This document shows, piece after piece, positions 1-7,087 of a stretch of DNA of 19,071 bases. Positions within the stretch are counted from its first letter, which is position 1. Each line of letters opens with the position of its first letter. The stretch is from an uncultured Prevotella sp. (lineage in GTDB: Bacteria > Bacteroidota > Bacteroidia > Bacteroidales > Bacteroidaceae). The notes under the pieces were generated by a model. It saw only the letters and a program-made list of their open reading frames with translations. It made no database searches and was not told where the DNA came from. The position numbers were made by a program, and so were the translations under genes. The DNA lies in the NCBI GenBank assembly GCA_946999045.1, contig CAMQBR010000037.1, forward strand, positions 1 through 19,071. The letters are read 5' to 3'.

Positions 1-34
1 CTAAAGCCTGTGTAAATATCTCTGTACTATTCAT
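1..34 (-). CDS. Transposase N-terminus, ISL3-like (partial)
   Basis: The visible peptide is MNSTEIFTQAL, identical to the first 11 residues of the copy at 18949 onward. The gene continues beyond the left edge, so whether it is intact cannot be judged. The start codon lies only four bases downstream of a TAnnTTTG promoter-like box (complement of 39-46), as in the right-hand copy. Confidence 0.65.
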   Translation of the reverse strand, partial: MNSTEIFTQAL

Positions 35-38
35 AAGA

Positions 39-46
39 CAAAGGTA
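39..46 (-). promoter_or_regulatory. Promoter -7 box of the left IS transposase
   Basis: The minus strand reads TACCTTTG, an exact match to the Bacteroidota -7 consensus TAnnTTTG. It ends four bases before the transposase ATG, so the transcript would start at or next to the start codon. No clear -33 TTG is visible. Confidence 0.45.
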
Positions 47-180
47 ATATTTTTATATGAGTTTTCCTTGATTACCCACATGATTCGTTATAGAGCCAAG
101 ATAGTTGATTACATAATGTGACATTTTTCAAAAATAAAGTATATATAGAAGTAATTTTAAGCTGAGACTATAAAGCGAAT

Positions 181-192
181 ATAGAACCAGCC
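181..192. repeat. Dispersed end motif ATAGAACCAGCC
   Basis: The 12-bp string ATAGAACCAGCC recurs exactly at 11770-11781. Close variants occur at 3020-3033 (inverted) and 3185-3198. It lies in the 118-bp gap between the IS head and the glutamine synthetase stop codon, where nothing else is evident. It resembles the tip of a small mobile element, but no partner end was found nearby. Confidence 0.4.
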
Positions 193-215
193 TAAAAAAC
201 GACCTTTATATAAAA

Positions 216-1721
216 TTATCCACAGTGGAAGAATTTCTCCACCAATTCTTTTAATTCATCAGGGCTATTCTCAACGTCCTTACGAAGTGTCTTGTCGTTA
301 AACGCCTTCAATTCAGAGATAATGCCATCTATCATAGCATGACAGAACACACCATACTTCTCAAAAACATCTCTCTGCTTTTGCAAGCAGTTAGCAGAAG
401 CATCGCAGCTATCTGGCAATTGAGAGAGCTTAGGTAGTTTATCAGCATTAACTGCATCATGAATATTTACGTTTACATAAGTATCTTTAGCTACCTGCAA
501 AGCATTCTTCATTTCGAAACCATGACGACAGCCTACACACAATCCTGCCAAAAGTTGATAAATATCAGCCGATCCATCAGGAGAACGCATTTCAAATGTT
601 TGCTTAGCTGACGTATCAAAAAATTCCTCTGGTTGCTGCGGATTAGCTTTGTGGCTCATATCTACACCTGCTGTCCAGCCTAAAGGTACACGTACCAACA
701 CGGAACGGTTTCTATCACCCCAGCAAACATTAGTAGGAGCTTCTTGGTGAGGTACCAAACGGAAGTACGACATAGGATTTTTGTTACCAAAGGCGGTAAT
801 ACTTGGAGCAACATCCATTAAGCCCGCAATAGCTGTACGAGCGGTATCACTGAGTATCCCTTTATTAGTCATAACACTGCGTCCATCCTTCATCAAGCGC
901 ATATGTATGTGCATACCTGATCCTGCTTTACCTGTAGTTATCTTAGGTGCAAAAGTAACATCCAAATCATACTGATAGGCTAAATTACGAATAACCCATT
1001 TTGCTATTAATATTTCATCTGCAGCACGATCAACACGGATAGGCAAAAACTCTATCTCATTCTGCTCATAAATAAAGCCATCTTGATGGAAATTACCAAC
1101 TTCAGAATGCCCATATTTCATTTGTCCACCAGCTTTTGCAATATATGACATACAAAGTGTTCGAAAAGCATTGGTCTTAGCGTATGGAGATGACTCTTGG
1201 TAACCCTTCTGATCAACTGCACGGAAAGCATCCTCATCTGGTATGATAACATAATATTCCAATTCAGCCATAGCGTGAAACTCTAAGCCTGTAACTTCTT
1301 TCAATGCAGTATGTGCTTTTCGTAGGGTATATTCTGGAGAACTTTCTAATGGGTTACCATCCTTGTCAAAGAAAGAACATAGTAAGCAAAGAGTTGGCTT
1401 TTCTGAAAAAGGATCTATGAAAGCTGTGCTAAATCTTGGTAAAATATACAGATCACTACTACCAGCTTGTATAAAAGTAAAAAGACTCGAGCCATCCACA
1501 CGCTCACCACATGTAAGAATTGTTTCAAGATAATCAAGGCTATTAACGACAAAGTTGAGTGTTTTCAACTTGCCATCTCCACCAGGATACATTAGGTTGA
1601 ACATCTTCACGTTTTTTTCTCTTACAAAACGAATGATATCTTCTTTAGTAAACTGTTCTGGATCTTTCTGTAAGAATGCAATTACTTCATTAGCATTCAT
1701 CAACAATTCTTTCTGTGTCAT
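216..1721 (-). CDS. glnA: Glutamine synthetase
   Basis: This enzyme makes glutamine from glutamate, ammonia and ATP in the cytoplasm. The 501-residue protein has the ordered motifs of the GlnA family: VDGSS near 75-79, the ELE metal-binding pair near 153-155, an EVGNF then EQNEIEF stretch near 207-225 corresponding to the classical metal-ligand segment, GSGMHIH at 267-273, the ATP/phosphate region around 315-346 with RNRS, and FEMRSPDGS near 376-384 holding the conserved Glu and Arg. Length is slightly above the roughly 440-470 of classical type I enzymes, owing to a longer N-terminus and C-terminus. I did not recognise an adenylylation-site Tyr motif. The gene stands alone, transcribed from a well-formed promoter at 1830-1859. 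The start ATG at 1719-1721 gives the full family N-terminus. Confidence 0.93.
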   Translation of the reverse strand: MTQKELLMNANEVIAFLQKDPEQFTKEDIIRFVREKNVKMFNLMYPGGDGKLKTLNFVVNSLDYLETILTCGERVDGSSLFTFIQAGSSDLYILPRFSTAFIDPFSEKPTLCLLCSFFDKDGNPLESSPEYTLRKAHTALKEVTGLEFHAMAELEYYVIIPDEDAFRAVDQKGYQESSPYAKTNAFRTLCMSYIAKAGGQMKYGHSEVGNFHQDGFIYEQNEIEFLPIRVDRAADEILIAKWVIRNLAYQYDLDVTFAPKITTGKAGSGMHIHMRLMKDGRSVMTNKGILSDTARTAIAGLMDVAPSITAFGNKNPMSYFRLVPHQEAPTNVCWGDRNRSVLVRVPLGWTAGVDMSHKANPQQPEEFFDTSAKQTFEMRSPDGSADIYQLLAGLCVGCRHGFEMKNALQVAKDTYVNVNIHDAVNADKLPKLSQLPDSCDASANCLQKQRDVFEKYGVFCHAMIDGIISELKAFNDKTLRKDVENSPDELKELVEKFFHCG

Positions 1722-1829
1722 AGAATTAAATTTTTTCGTTATAATTTATTTCAGTGTCGTTGTATCGCTCTTATCAAGTACAAAGAATAGAATATTACTA
1801 CTTTGGATGTAAGAGATATTACAATATCA

Positions 1830-1859
1830 CAAAGATAGATATAAAAGCACATAAAACAA
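1830..1859 (-). promoter_or_regulatory. glnA promoter (Bacteroidota type)
   Basis: On the minus strand a TTTTG (its TTG at 1859-1857) is followed by exactly 19 bases and then TATCTTTG (1837-1830). This is the canonical Bacteroidota primary-sigma arrangement of -33 TTTG and -7 TAnnTTTG. The start site would lie near 1824, giving a leader of about 100 nt before the glnA ATG. No operator was recognised. Confidence 0.65.
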
Positions 1860-1892
1860 AATTTATTGCAAATATTTAACTTGAGATAAATT

Positions 1893-1991
1893 CTACTTAA
1901 AAGCTCTCGTATCATAAGGCTGAATACCTATCGGTGTACAGTTGCTTTCCCTTAAATTGAACAGAGTATCTTTTTTGTGCAAAGATGCCAT
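1893..1991 (-). pseudogene. Possible 3' remnant of an unidentified gene
   Basis: On the minus strand an open frame encodes 32 codons ending at TAG (1895-1893), with C-terminus IQPYDTRAFK. Its composition looks like genuine protein, but a stop lies a few codons upstream and the IS66 remnant begins 30 bp further on. It may be the end of a gene that was cut or decayed when the IS inserted. I do not recognise the family. The stop lies just upstream of the glnA promoter. Confidence 0.25.
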
Positions 1992-2052
1992 ACCAGCACA
2001 TCATATATAAGACGATTCAAAGTAAGCATCCAACATCAGCCGCCTTTCACAC

Positions 2053-2100
2053 TAACAAATAACCCTTATATGTCTAGCAGCATATAAGGGTTATTTGTTA
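2053..2100. terminator. Perfect 20-bp hairpin at the tnpC 3' end
   Basis: A 20-bp perfect inverted repeat (2053-2072 with 2081-2100) has an 8-base loop. The right arm contains the tnpC stop codon (2100-2098 on the minus strand). There is no strong T run on either side, so it could be an intrinsic terminator of the IS, a translation-blocking structure for reads entering from outside, or a transposition signal. The perfect stem in an otherwise decayed element is notable. Confidence 0.55.
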
Positions 2101-2461
2101 TTTAAAGTTTGAAGGTAGCATTTTTATGAGTTCATCCTCCGTCATGTCTAGCAGGGCTTTGAAAGGACTTCCTTCATCCACCTGAGCCAGGGAGCCCCCT
2201 CCTTGGCCCACTGCTCGTCAAAAAGCGTACCAGTCCAGTCGCTTGCGTTCTTAGGCAGGTGTTTCTTGCTGCGTCTGCCAAATACCATGCGCTCAAGTTC
2301 AAGAATGCGACGGGACTTTCGCTCCAGCTCAGCATCCTTACTCTTAAGTTCAGCATCTTTATTTTAAGTTCAGCATCCCTTTGCTCAAGAAGTTTAACAA
2401 CAGCTTCCTGAGTTAGAGAGTAGTAGTTAGATGTTATTGTATGGCGATTCGTATCCGTCAC
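2098..2461 (-). pseudogene. tnpC: IS66 transposase (TnpC), internally deleted and frameshifted
   Basis: Read from a GTG at 2461-2459, the frame gives a typical TnpC N-terminus with a Glu/Lys-rich coiled-coil start (LLEQRDAELK). It then loses one base within a repeated DAELK unit near 2355-2365. In the shifted frame the family resumes with RMVFGRRSKK and LFDEQWAKE. Near 2193-2198 it jumps, again out of frame, to the usual C-terminus (LAQVDEGSPFKALLD then MLPSNFK) ending at TAA 2100-2098. About 350-400 central residues, including the DDE catalytic core, are missing. The element cannot encode an active transposase. Confidence 0.8.
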
Positions 2462-2521
2462 ATTATCAATTCTTTATACGATGTAGGGATACGAAAAACA
2501 TCTGAAAATAGCAAGAAAATC

Positions 2522-2866
2522 CTAAGATTTGTTGTATCTTTTTCTTCGGTAGCAACTAGGGTTTATTCCTTCAATATAGAGTACCAATTCGTCCCAACGA
2601 AGTTCATAAAATTCAGTACTCGCTCGTATGATTTTAGAACTCAAGCAGCCCTGCGTCATCTGCTTGTGATAGACAACAAAGCCACAGCGCTCCCAGTGAA
2701 GCAACTTAATTCGGTTATGGGAGCGATTATAGAAAACGTAGACAACACCGTCTGAAGGATTGAAATCATTGCTGCGTACCAATTGGGACAGGCGAAGAAT
2801 ACCCTGACGTATGTCCACGGGAGTGCAACAAATCTGAAAAACATTTGTTTCGTTAAGTACAAACAT
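2522..2866 (-). CDS. tnpB: IS66 accessory protein TnpB
   Basis: This is the second open frame of IS66-type elements, of unknown biochemical role but needed for transposition in studied members. The 114-residue product starts at MFVLNET (ATG 2866-2864). It contains the family hallmarks PVDIRQGI, PSDGVVYVFYNR, and RIKLLHWERCGFVVYHK. Its length matches the usual 110-120 residues. An upstream in-frame ATG at 2908 would add 14 residues (containing LPALLPLPEK), but the internal ATG matches the family start. The gene is intact even though the element around it is dead. Confidence 0.85.
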   Translation of the reverse strand: MFVLNETNVFQICCTPVDIRQGILRLSQLVRSNDFNPSDGVVYVFYNRSHNRIKLLHWERCGFVVYHKQMTQGCLSSKIIRASTEFYELRWDELVLYIEGINPSCYRRKRYNKS

Positions 2867-3019
2867 AAGTTTTTCGGGCAAAGGTAGTAAAGCTGGAAGA
2901 CCACACAAAGGCGGCTAATATTGGATGCTTACTTTATTTGTATGCTCGTTATGAGAGGTGTAAGGTAAGCATCGTAAGCATCTTCTGCAGATAGCCCATA
3001 AGATTGATATTGTACTTAC

Positions 3020-3198
3020 GGCTGGTTCTACAATCGTATATTGTGAGTAATTTTTTCTCTTGTTTCTTTTTATAGAAGACAGGCTATGCCTTGACAATTC
3101 AAACAAGTTTGTTTGTATTCGGCTTACACTATCCTTGTTTCAAAATTAATCCAAAATCTAATAAATCTAATTTATAAAACCTATTTATAGAACCTGCC
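3020..3198. repeat. Small putative non-autonomous element with inverted ends
   Basis: The left tip GGCTGGTTCTACAA (3020-3033) and the right tip, read inward, GGCAGGTTCTATAA (3198-3185), match at 12 of 14 positions. They enclose about 179 AT-rich base pairs with no convincing gene. The same tip occurs at 181-192 and 11770-11781. The right arm of this element (3198 to about 3145 on the minus strand) also resembles 18603-18650. A short element of this kind mobilised by an unseen transposase is plausible but not proven. Confidence 0.45.
3082..3134. repeat. Palindromic intergenic repeat
   Basis: On the minus strand this begins GGATAGTGTAAGCCGAA, passes through an imperfect palindrome centred on CAAACAAACTTGTTTG, and ends in AAGGCATAGCC. 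From memory, intergenic repeats with a similar GGATAGTGnAAnCCGA head and GCAGCC-like tail are scattered through Bacteroidales genomes. That recollection has not been checked. It lies inside the putative 3020-3198 element, downstream of mutL. Confidence 0.35.
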
Positions 3199-3241
3199 TA
3201 TGAAAATAGATATATTGTTTTTTATTACCACTTTTATTATT

Positions 3242-5080
3242 TTATTTACCTAATAGTTGTTCTATTTCAGCCTGTTGCAAGATATGTAAAATAGATTTTC
3301 CGTCAGGTGTATATTTTACATTCTTACAGCTAAACAAGTTATTGATAAGGTTCTCCATTTCTTCATTGCTCAACACTTGTCCTGTTGGAATAGCCGCATA
3401 ACGAGCTAAACTAAGTGCTAACGTTTGATGCACTTCGTCAAGCGCATTAGAATCTTTATTGATTGCAGATGATAACATATCATGAACCAATTGAACCATA
3501 TTTAAGCCGTCCAAATCTGCTGGTGTGCTTTGAATAGCATAATCATTTTGCCCCATAGGGGTAAATTCAAAGCCTAAAGCAGTAAACTCTGGCATAATTT
3601 TCTCAAAAGTAACAAGCTCTACTGGTGTAAATTGAATCAATTCTGGGAATAAAACCTTTTGCGAATAAGCTTTCTTATCTTTAGCTTGTTGCAAATAACG
3701 CTCATACAATATTCTGATGTGTGCACGATGCTGGTCGATAATCATCAAGCCCGACTTCACCGCTGTCATAATATACTGACCCTTATATTGATAATGTGCA
3801 GGCGACTTATCCTCTATCATTGAGTTTTGTGGAGCATCTTGTTTTACTGCACTATCAAACAAAGGCGCATCTTGCGTTGGTTGTTTCTCTAATCCATTAT
3901 ATAACTGTTGCCAATCTTCAGATGAAGATATAGAAGAAGTTGCAGGGATAGGGGGAACAGACGTATGCTTAAACGGATTGTACTCCGAATTGATATGAAC
4001 CTTAGGTACGTATGCATCGACAGATTGTTCATTATAAACAGGCATATCTTCGGGTTGTCCCTGTGTATCAAACTGAATAGAAGGAACATCATTAAACAAG
4101 CCTACAGCCTCACGAACGGCAGCAAAAACTATTTGAAAGATGGCTTGCTCGTTCTCAAACTTTATTTCAGTCTTGGTAGGATGAATATTTACATCTACCT
4201 CATGCGGATCTACTTCAAAGTAAATAAAATAAGCCACTTGCTCACCTTGCGGAATCAACCGCTCAAAAGCATTCGACACCGCTTTATGAAAATAAGGATG
4301 GCGCATATATCTCCCATTAACAAAGAAATATTGATTGCCAACTTTCTTCTTTGATGATTCTGGTTTACCCACAAAACCACTCAACTTGCACATGGTTGTA
4401 TCAACATTGACAGGAAGCAAATCATGATTGATTCTCTTTCCAAATATATCAACTATACGTTGTCGCAATCCACCAGGACGAAGGTTAAGTATTTCGGTTT
4501 CATTGCTATGAAAAGTAAATGCTATTTGAGGATAAACTAGAGCAATACGCTGAAAAGCTGTGATAATATGATTGAGTTCGGTGGTGTTCGACTTTAAGAA
4601 TCGTCTTCGAGCTGGTACGTTAAAGAAGAGGTTCTCTATCTTGAAGTTGCTTCCTACAGGACATGAACAAGGTTCCTGACTTTTTACCTTTCCACCTTCT
4701 AAAAAGATATGAGTTCCTAACTCGTCTTCTTCTCTTCGAGTAATGAGTTCTACTTGCGCAACAGCTGCGATAGATGCCAAGGCTTCACCACGAAAGCCCA
4801 TAGTTCGTAATGAAAACAAATCATCGGCTTGACGAATTTTAGAAGTAGCATGGCGTTCAAAAGATAAACGAGCATCGGTATCAGACATACCTTTACCATT
4901 ATCAATTACTTGGATAGAGGTACGGCCAGCATCTACTACAAGTACATCAATAATGGTAGCAGCAGCATCTATGGCATTCTCTACAAGTTCTTTGATAACA
5001 CTTGCAGGGCGCTGTATTACTTCACCTGCTGCTATCTGATTGGCTACAACATCGGGTAAAAGTTGTATAATATCTTTCAT
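3242..5080 (-). CDS. mutL: DNA mismatch repair protein MutL
   Basis: MutL couples mismatch recognition by MutS to strand removal. The 612-residue protein starts with MKDIIQLLP at ATG 5080-5078. An upstream TTG frame start at 5104 is less likely. The GHKL ATPase domain is complete: NQIAAGEV near 14-21, catalytic Glu31 and Mg-binding Asn35 in KELVENAIDA, DNGKGM at 60-65, GFRGEAL at 95-101, and HPTKTEIKF near 300-308. A variable linker (about 335-425) precedes the dimerisation domain. There, the usual DQHAxxExxxxE nuclease motif reads DQHRAHIRILYE (449-460), the C-terminal CPHGRP motif reads YTPDGKS (590-596), and the ACR-type motif lacks its Cys. The nuclease site therefore looks degenerate. 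It is the last gene of the guaB cluster, 40 bp after its upstream neighbour. Confidence 0.95.
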   Translation of the reverse strand: MKDIIQLLPDVVANQIAAGEVIQRPASVIKELVENAIDAAATIIDVLVVDAGRTSIQVIDNGKGMSDTDARLSFERHATSKIRQADDLFSLRTMGFRGEALASIAAVAQVELITRREEDELGTHIFLEGGKVKSQEPCSCPVGSNFKIENLFFNVPARRRFLKSNTTELNHIITAFQRIALVYPQIAFTFHSNETEILNLRPGGLRQRIVDIFGKRINHDLLPVNVDTTMCKLSGFVGKPESSKKKVGNQYFFVNGRYMRHPYFHKAVSNAFERLIPQGEQVAYFIYFEVDPHEVDVNIHPTKTEIKFENEQAIFQIVFAAVREAVGLFNDVPSIQFDTQGQPEDMPVYNEQSVDAYVPKVHINSEYNPFKHTSVPPIPATSSISSSEDWQQLYNGLEKQPTQDAPLFDSAVKQDAPQNSMIEDKSPAHYQYKGQYIMTAVKSGLMIIDQHRAHIRILYERYLQQAKDKKAYSQKVLFPELIQFTPVELVTFEKIMPEFTALGFEFTPMGQNDYAIQSTPADLDGLNMVQLVHDMLSSAINKDSNALDEVHQTLALSLARYAAIPTGQVLSNEEMENLINNLFSCKNVKYTPDGKSILHILQQAEIEQLLGK

Positions 5081-5120
5081 AATTTTCAAATCATAATTCT
5101 TCAATCAGAAAATTCACGTT

Positions 5121-5405
5121 TCACATTACCATGAGTATTGATAAGAAGATAAGTACGATGAACAATAGTAAAATCCAAATATAGAATAAAGTTCTACCTA
5201 CATAATGCCTTCGTTCTTTATTGTGAAACATACCATGTATTTGAGTATAAGCAACACAACAAGGTGTAGAAACGTTTTTCTTTTGTTCTTCAAGCAGCTG
5301 ATTCTTAGCATGTTGTTTCATCTGCCTAAGCTGCTCTTTGCGCTCGTCCACATAGATAAATTGATGTTCAAATCCACGTGGTTTAGAAGTATGAAACAAA
5401 ATCAT
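5121..5405 (-). CDS. Small conserved membrane protein of unknown function
   Basis: The 94-residue product begins MILFHTSKPRGFEH and contains IYVDERKEQLRQMK, a charged amphipathic helix. A Lys/Arg-rich middle (about 30-70) leads to one strongly hydrophobic helix at about 72-93 that ends the protein. It would be a C-terminally anchored inner-membrane protein with its bulk probably in the cytoplasm. From memory, a similar PRGF plus IYVDERKE protein sits beside mutL in other Bacteroidales, but I know no function. Its ATG overlaps the TGA of the OstA-like gene by four bases, arguing for translational coupling, and mutL follows 40 bp later. Confidence 0.75.
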   Translation of the reverse strand: MILFHTSKPRGFEHQFIYVDERKEQLRQMKQHAKNQLLEEQKKNVSTPCCVAYTQIHGMFHNKERRHYVGRTLFYIWILLLFIVLIFLSILMVM

Positions 5406-7087
5406 GGCTTACTCTTTTTGGTATTCTGAAGATGTTGAAGTGGTGCCTCAATGCGAGGACGATACTTCAATTCTGTATCTTTGCTCTTGCCTTTCCACGT
5501 AAACACATCATCTTTGTTACGAGGCCGTATTTCATCGTGCCATGCAAACGAAGGCAATTTAAGTTTATCTGCAGGAATTTGAGTTAGAGGATAAGAGGTA
5601 CCCACAGCCTTAGGAGTCCAAATTTTATCTAACTCTCTGCGATGAGCAAAATACATCTTCATAGTATCCGTCTCGATATAGTTCATCATTACCAACGAAC
5701 TGTCTTTATCATCTTGTGGATAAAATACAGATAGCACATTGCCCACAGCTACGACACGCTTTATTTCTCCGTTTGTAAAGTAAGCATGCATCTCTTTAGA
5801 AGACAATTGATTGTAATACCCATCATCACCACCTGCTTTCTCTACCGATAATGCCTGACCATACACATGAGCCTCCCGAATGGTGCTGTCATTCATATAC
5901 AATTTAATGCATTCGCCTAAGAGCTGCCGATTATTATTCCATACAACAGGATCTTTGTACATAACCATTGACGAATCTTTGCTATTACCTACCAATGAGT
6001 CGCATACAGCTTGCATATCTTTTCTGTAAACACGCACTTTGTGGTAAGCACGAACCTTACGATAAACAGAATCGGTATTGATGTGGAAAGTAAATAGTTT
6101 CAATGTATCTGCATGCATATACAATGTGTCCTTTTGAGAAAAATCTACAAGCAATGCTTTTCGTGTAGCAAATCCATACCCCCCCCTCTCATTATATAAA
6201 AGGTAGTTACCACGCAACATATTCTTGTTCTTTTTATCTACAAAGATAACATTTCCATATCCTCTACTATTGCCGCGTTTACTATTATATAATAAGGTAT
6301 CGCCCGTAATTGTTTTATGTCCGTCAATAATAGTTGAACGGCCATAAAGTTGAGCTCGGTCTGTACGAGTATCAAAATAAGCATTCTTTGTTCGGGTAAT
6401 ACTCTGCTTGGTACGAATCTTAGATGGTCCCACTACGTGAGCTATTGATCTTTTAGTATCATAGTACAATGTATCGGTAGTAATCATTCTGCCTTTCCCT
6501 TTCAATCTAACATGAAAGAAGAATGTTGCCTGACGAGTATCTGTGTTATATTCGCCCCAGTCAGCCACCAGTCGGTCTCTACCATCAACCAGCGTACCAC
6601 CTTCAAAAAAGTTAGCCGTTTTGTACAATCTGTCATAATCTAAACTATCAGTGTGCAATACCTGCCGTCTATGTTTCAATACTACATTCTTTCGGGCATG
6701 CATCACCTGTTCTTGGCCATCGTATTCGGCACGATCGGCAAACAAAGACAATGTATCTCCCTGCCTAAAGCGTACGTGTCCAAAAGCTTTCATTGAGTTA
6801 TCTGCTTGATAGAAATAAGCACTATCACAAGTAAGCGTTGCACCAGCATGACGAAACGAAACTCTACCTTTTAATATTTGTGCATTAGGGTTAGCACCAT
6901 ACATATCATACGATAATTGGTCGGCATGTAACAATTCTATTCTGTCCGACTTTACCTCTCTTCTTTTGTGATGTATCTTATTGGGAAGAGCCAGAGATAT
7001 ACAAAGTCCAAATAGGCATAGAAGCACAACTACCATGCTTCTATGCCCACAATATGAAATAAAAGTTTTGATTATCTTTATCATCAT
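5402..7087 (-). CDS. OstA-like (LptA/LptD N-domain) envelope protein
   Basis: The protein has 561 residues. An N-terminal hydrophobic segment at about 17-34 acts as signal peptide or anchor. After it come repeated short beta-strand units such as ADQLSYD, CDSAYFYQ, ADRAEYDG, TDSLDYD, TDTLYYD and GDTLLYN, which are the signature of the OstA-like jelly-roll that forms an open groove. The family includes the lipopolysaccharide-bridging proteins LptA and the LptD N-domain, so transport or assembly of LPS in the periplasm is the likely role. The extra length over LptA (about 185 residues) and the absence of a C-terminal barrel are usual for the Bacteroidota form as I remember it. It overlaps the upstream isomerase gene and the downstream small gene by four bases each, so all three are probably co-translated. 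Confidence 0.85.
   Translation of the reverse strand: MMIKIIKTFISYCGHRSMVVVLLCLFGLCISLALPNKIHHKRREVKSDRIELLHADQLSYDMYGANPNAQILKGRVSFRHAGATLTCDSAYFYQADNSMKAFGHVRFRQGDTLSLFADRAEYDGQEQVMHARKNVVLKHRRQVLHTDSLDYDRLYKTANFFEGGTLVDGRDRLVADWGEYNTDTRQATFFFHVRLKGKGRMITTDTLYYDTKRSIAHVVGPSKIRTKQSITRTKNAYFDTRTDRAQLYGRSTIIDGHKTITGDTLLYNSKRGNSRGYGNVIFVDKKNKNMLRGNYLLYNERGGYGFATRKALLVDFSQKDTLYMHADTLKLFTFHINTDSVYRKVRAYHKVRVYRKDMQAVCDSLVGNSKDSSMVMYKDPVVWNNNRQLLGECIKLYMNDSTIREAHVYGQALSVEKAGGDDGYYNQLSSKEMHAYFTNGEIKRVVAVGNVLSVFYPQDDKDSSLVMMNYIETDTMKMYFAHRRELDKIWTPKAVGTSYPLTQIPADKLKLPSFAWHDEIRPRNKDDVFTWKGKSKDTELKYRPRIEAPLQHLQNTKKSKP

Larger units (their letters stand above)
1..97 (-). mobile_element. Left edge: head of an ISL3-type insertion sequence
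   Basis: These 97 bp are the reverse complement of 18886-18982 with two mismatches. Read on the minus strand they start with the outer tip GGCTCTATAACGAA at 97 and run inward to the first codons of a transposase (ATG at 34-32) that leaves the window at base 1. Only the terminal repeat, promoter region and first 11 codons are visible. The ISL3 assignment comes from the fuller N-terminus in the right-hand copy. The sequence just outside the tip differs from that outside the other copy, so these are separate insertions. Confidence 0.75.
2022..2932 (-). mobile_element. Decayed IS66-family element
   Basis: The ends at 2022-2047 and 2932-2907 are inverted repeats matching at 24 of 26 positions, both beginning GTAAGCATCCAA. 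The GTAA tip is typical of IS66 ends. Inside, on the minus strand, lie a full-length tnpB (2522-2866) and a broken tnpC (2098-2461). The 66 bp between the right end and tnpB have no room for tnpA beyond a possible C-terminal scrap. At about 910 bp the element is far below the usual 2.5 kb, mainly because the middle of tnpC is gone. The flanking 8-bp sequences (GATTCAAA and TTTATTTG) do not match, so no target duplication remains. Confidence 0.85.

Noticed and set aside
2441..2755. Plus-strand frame of 104 codons
   Set aside because: It is the antisense of the clearly recognisable IS66 tnpB.
2961..2981. Doubled GTAAGCATC near the IS66 right end
   Set aside because: It is short and lies outside the element boundary. 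It could be a scrap of another IS66 end but cannot be shown.
2915..3106. Minus-strand 63-codon frame
   Set aside because: It crosses the IS66 boundary and the repeat tip at 3020, and has no recognisable protein features.
5080..5104. Upstream TTG start for MutL adding eight residues
   Set aside because: The ATG at 5080 gives the normal MutL N-terminus MKDIIQLLP.
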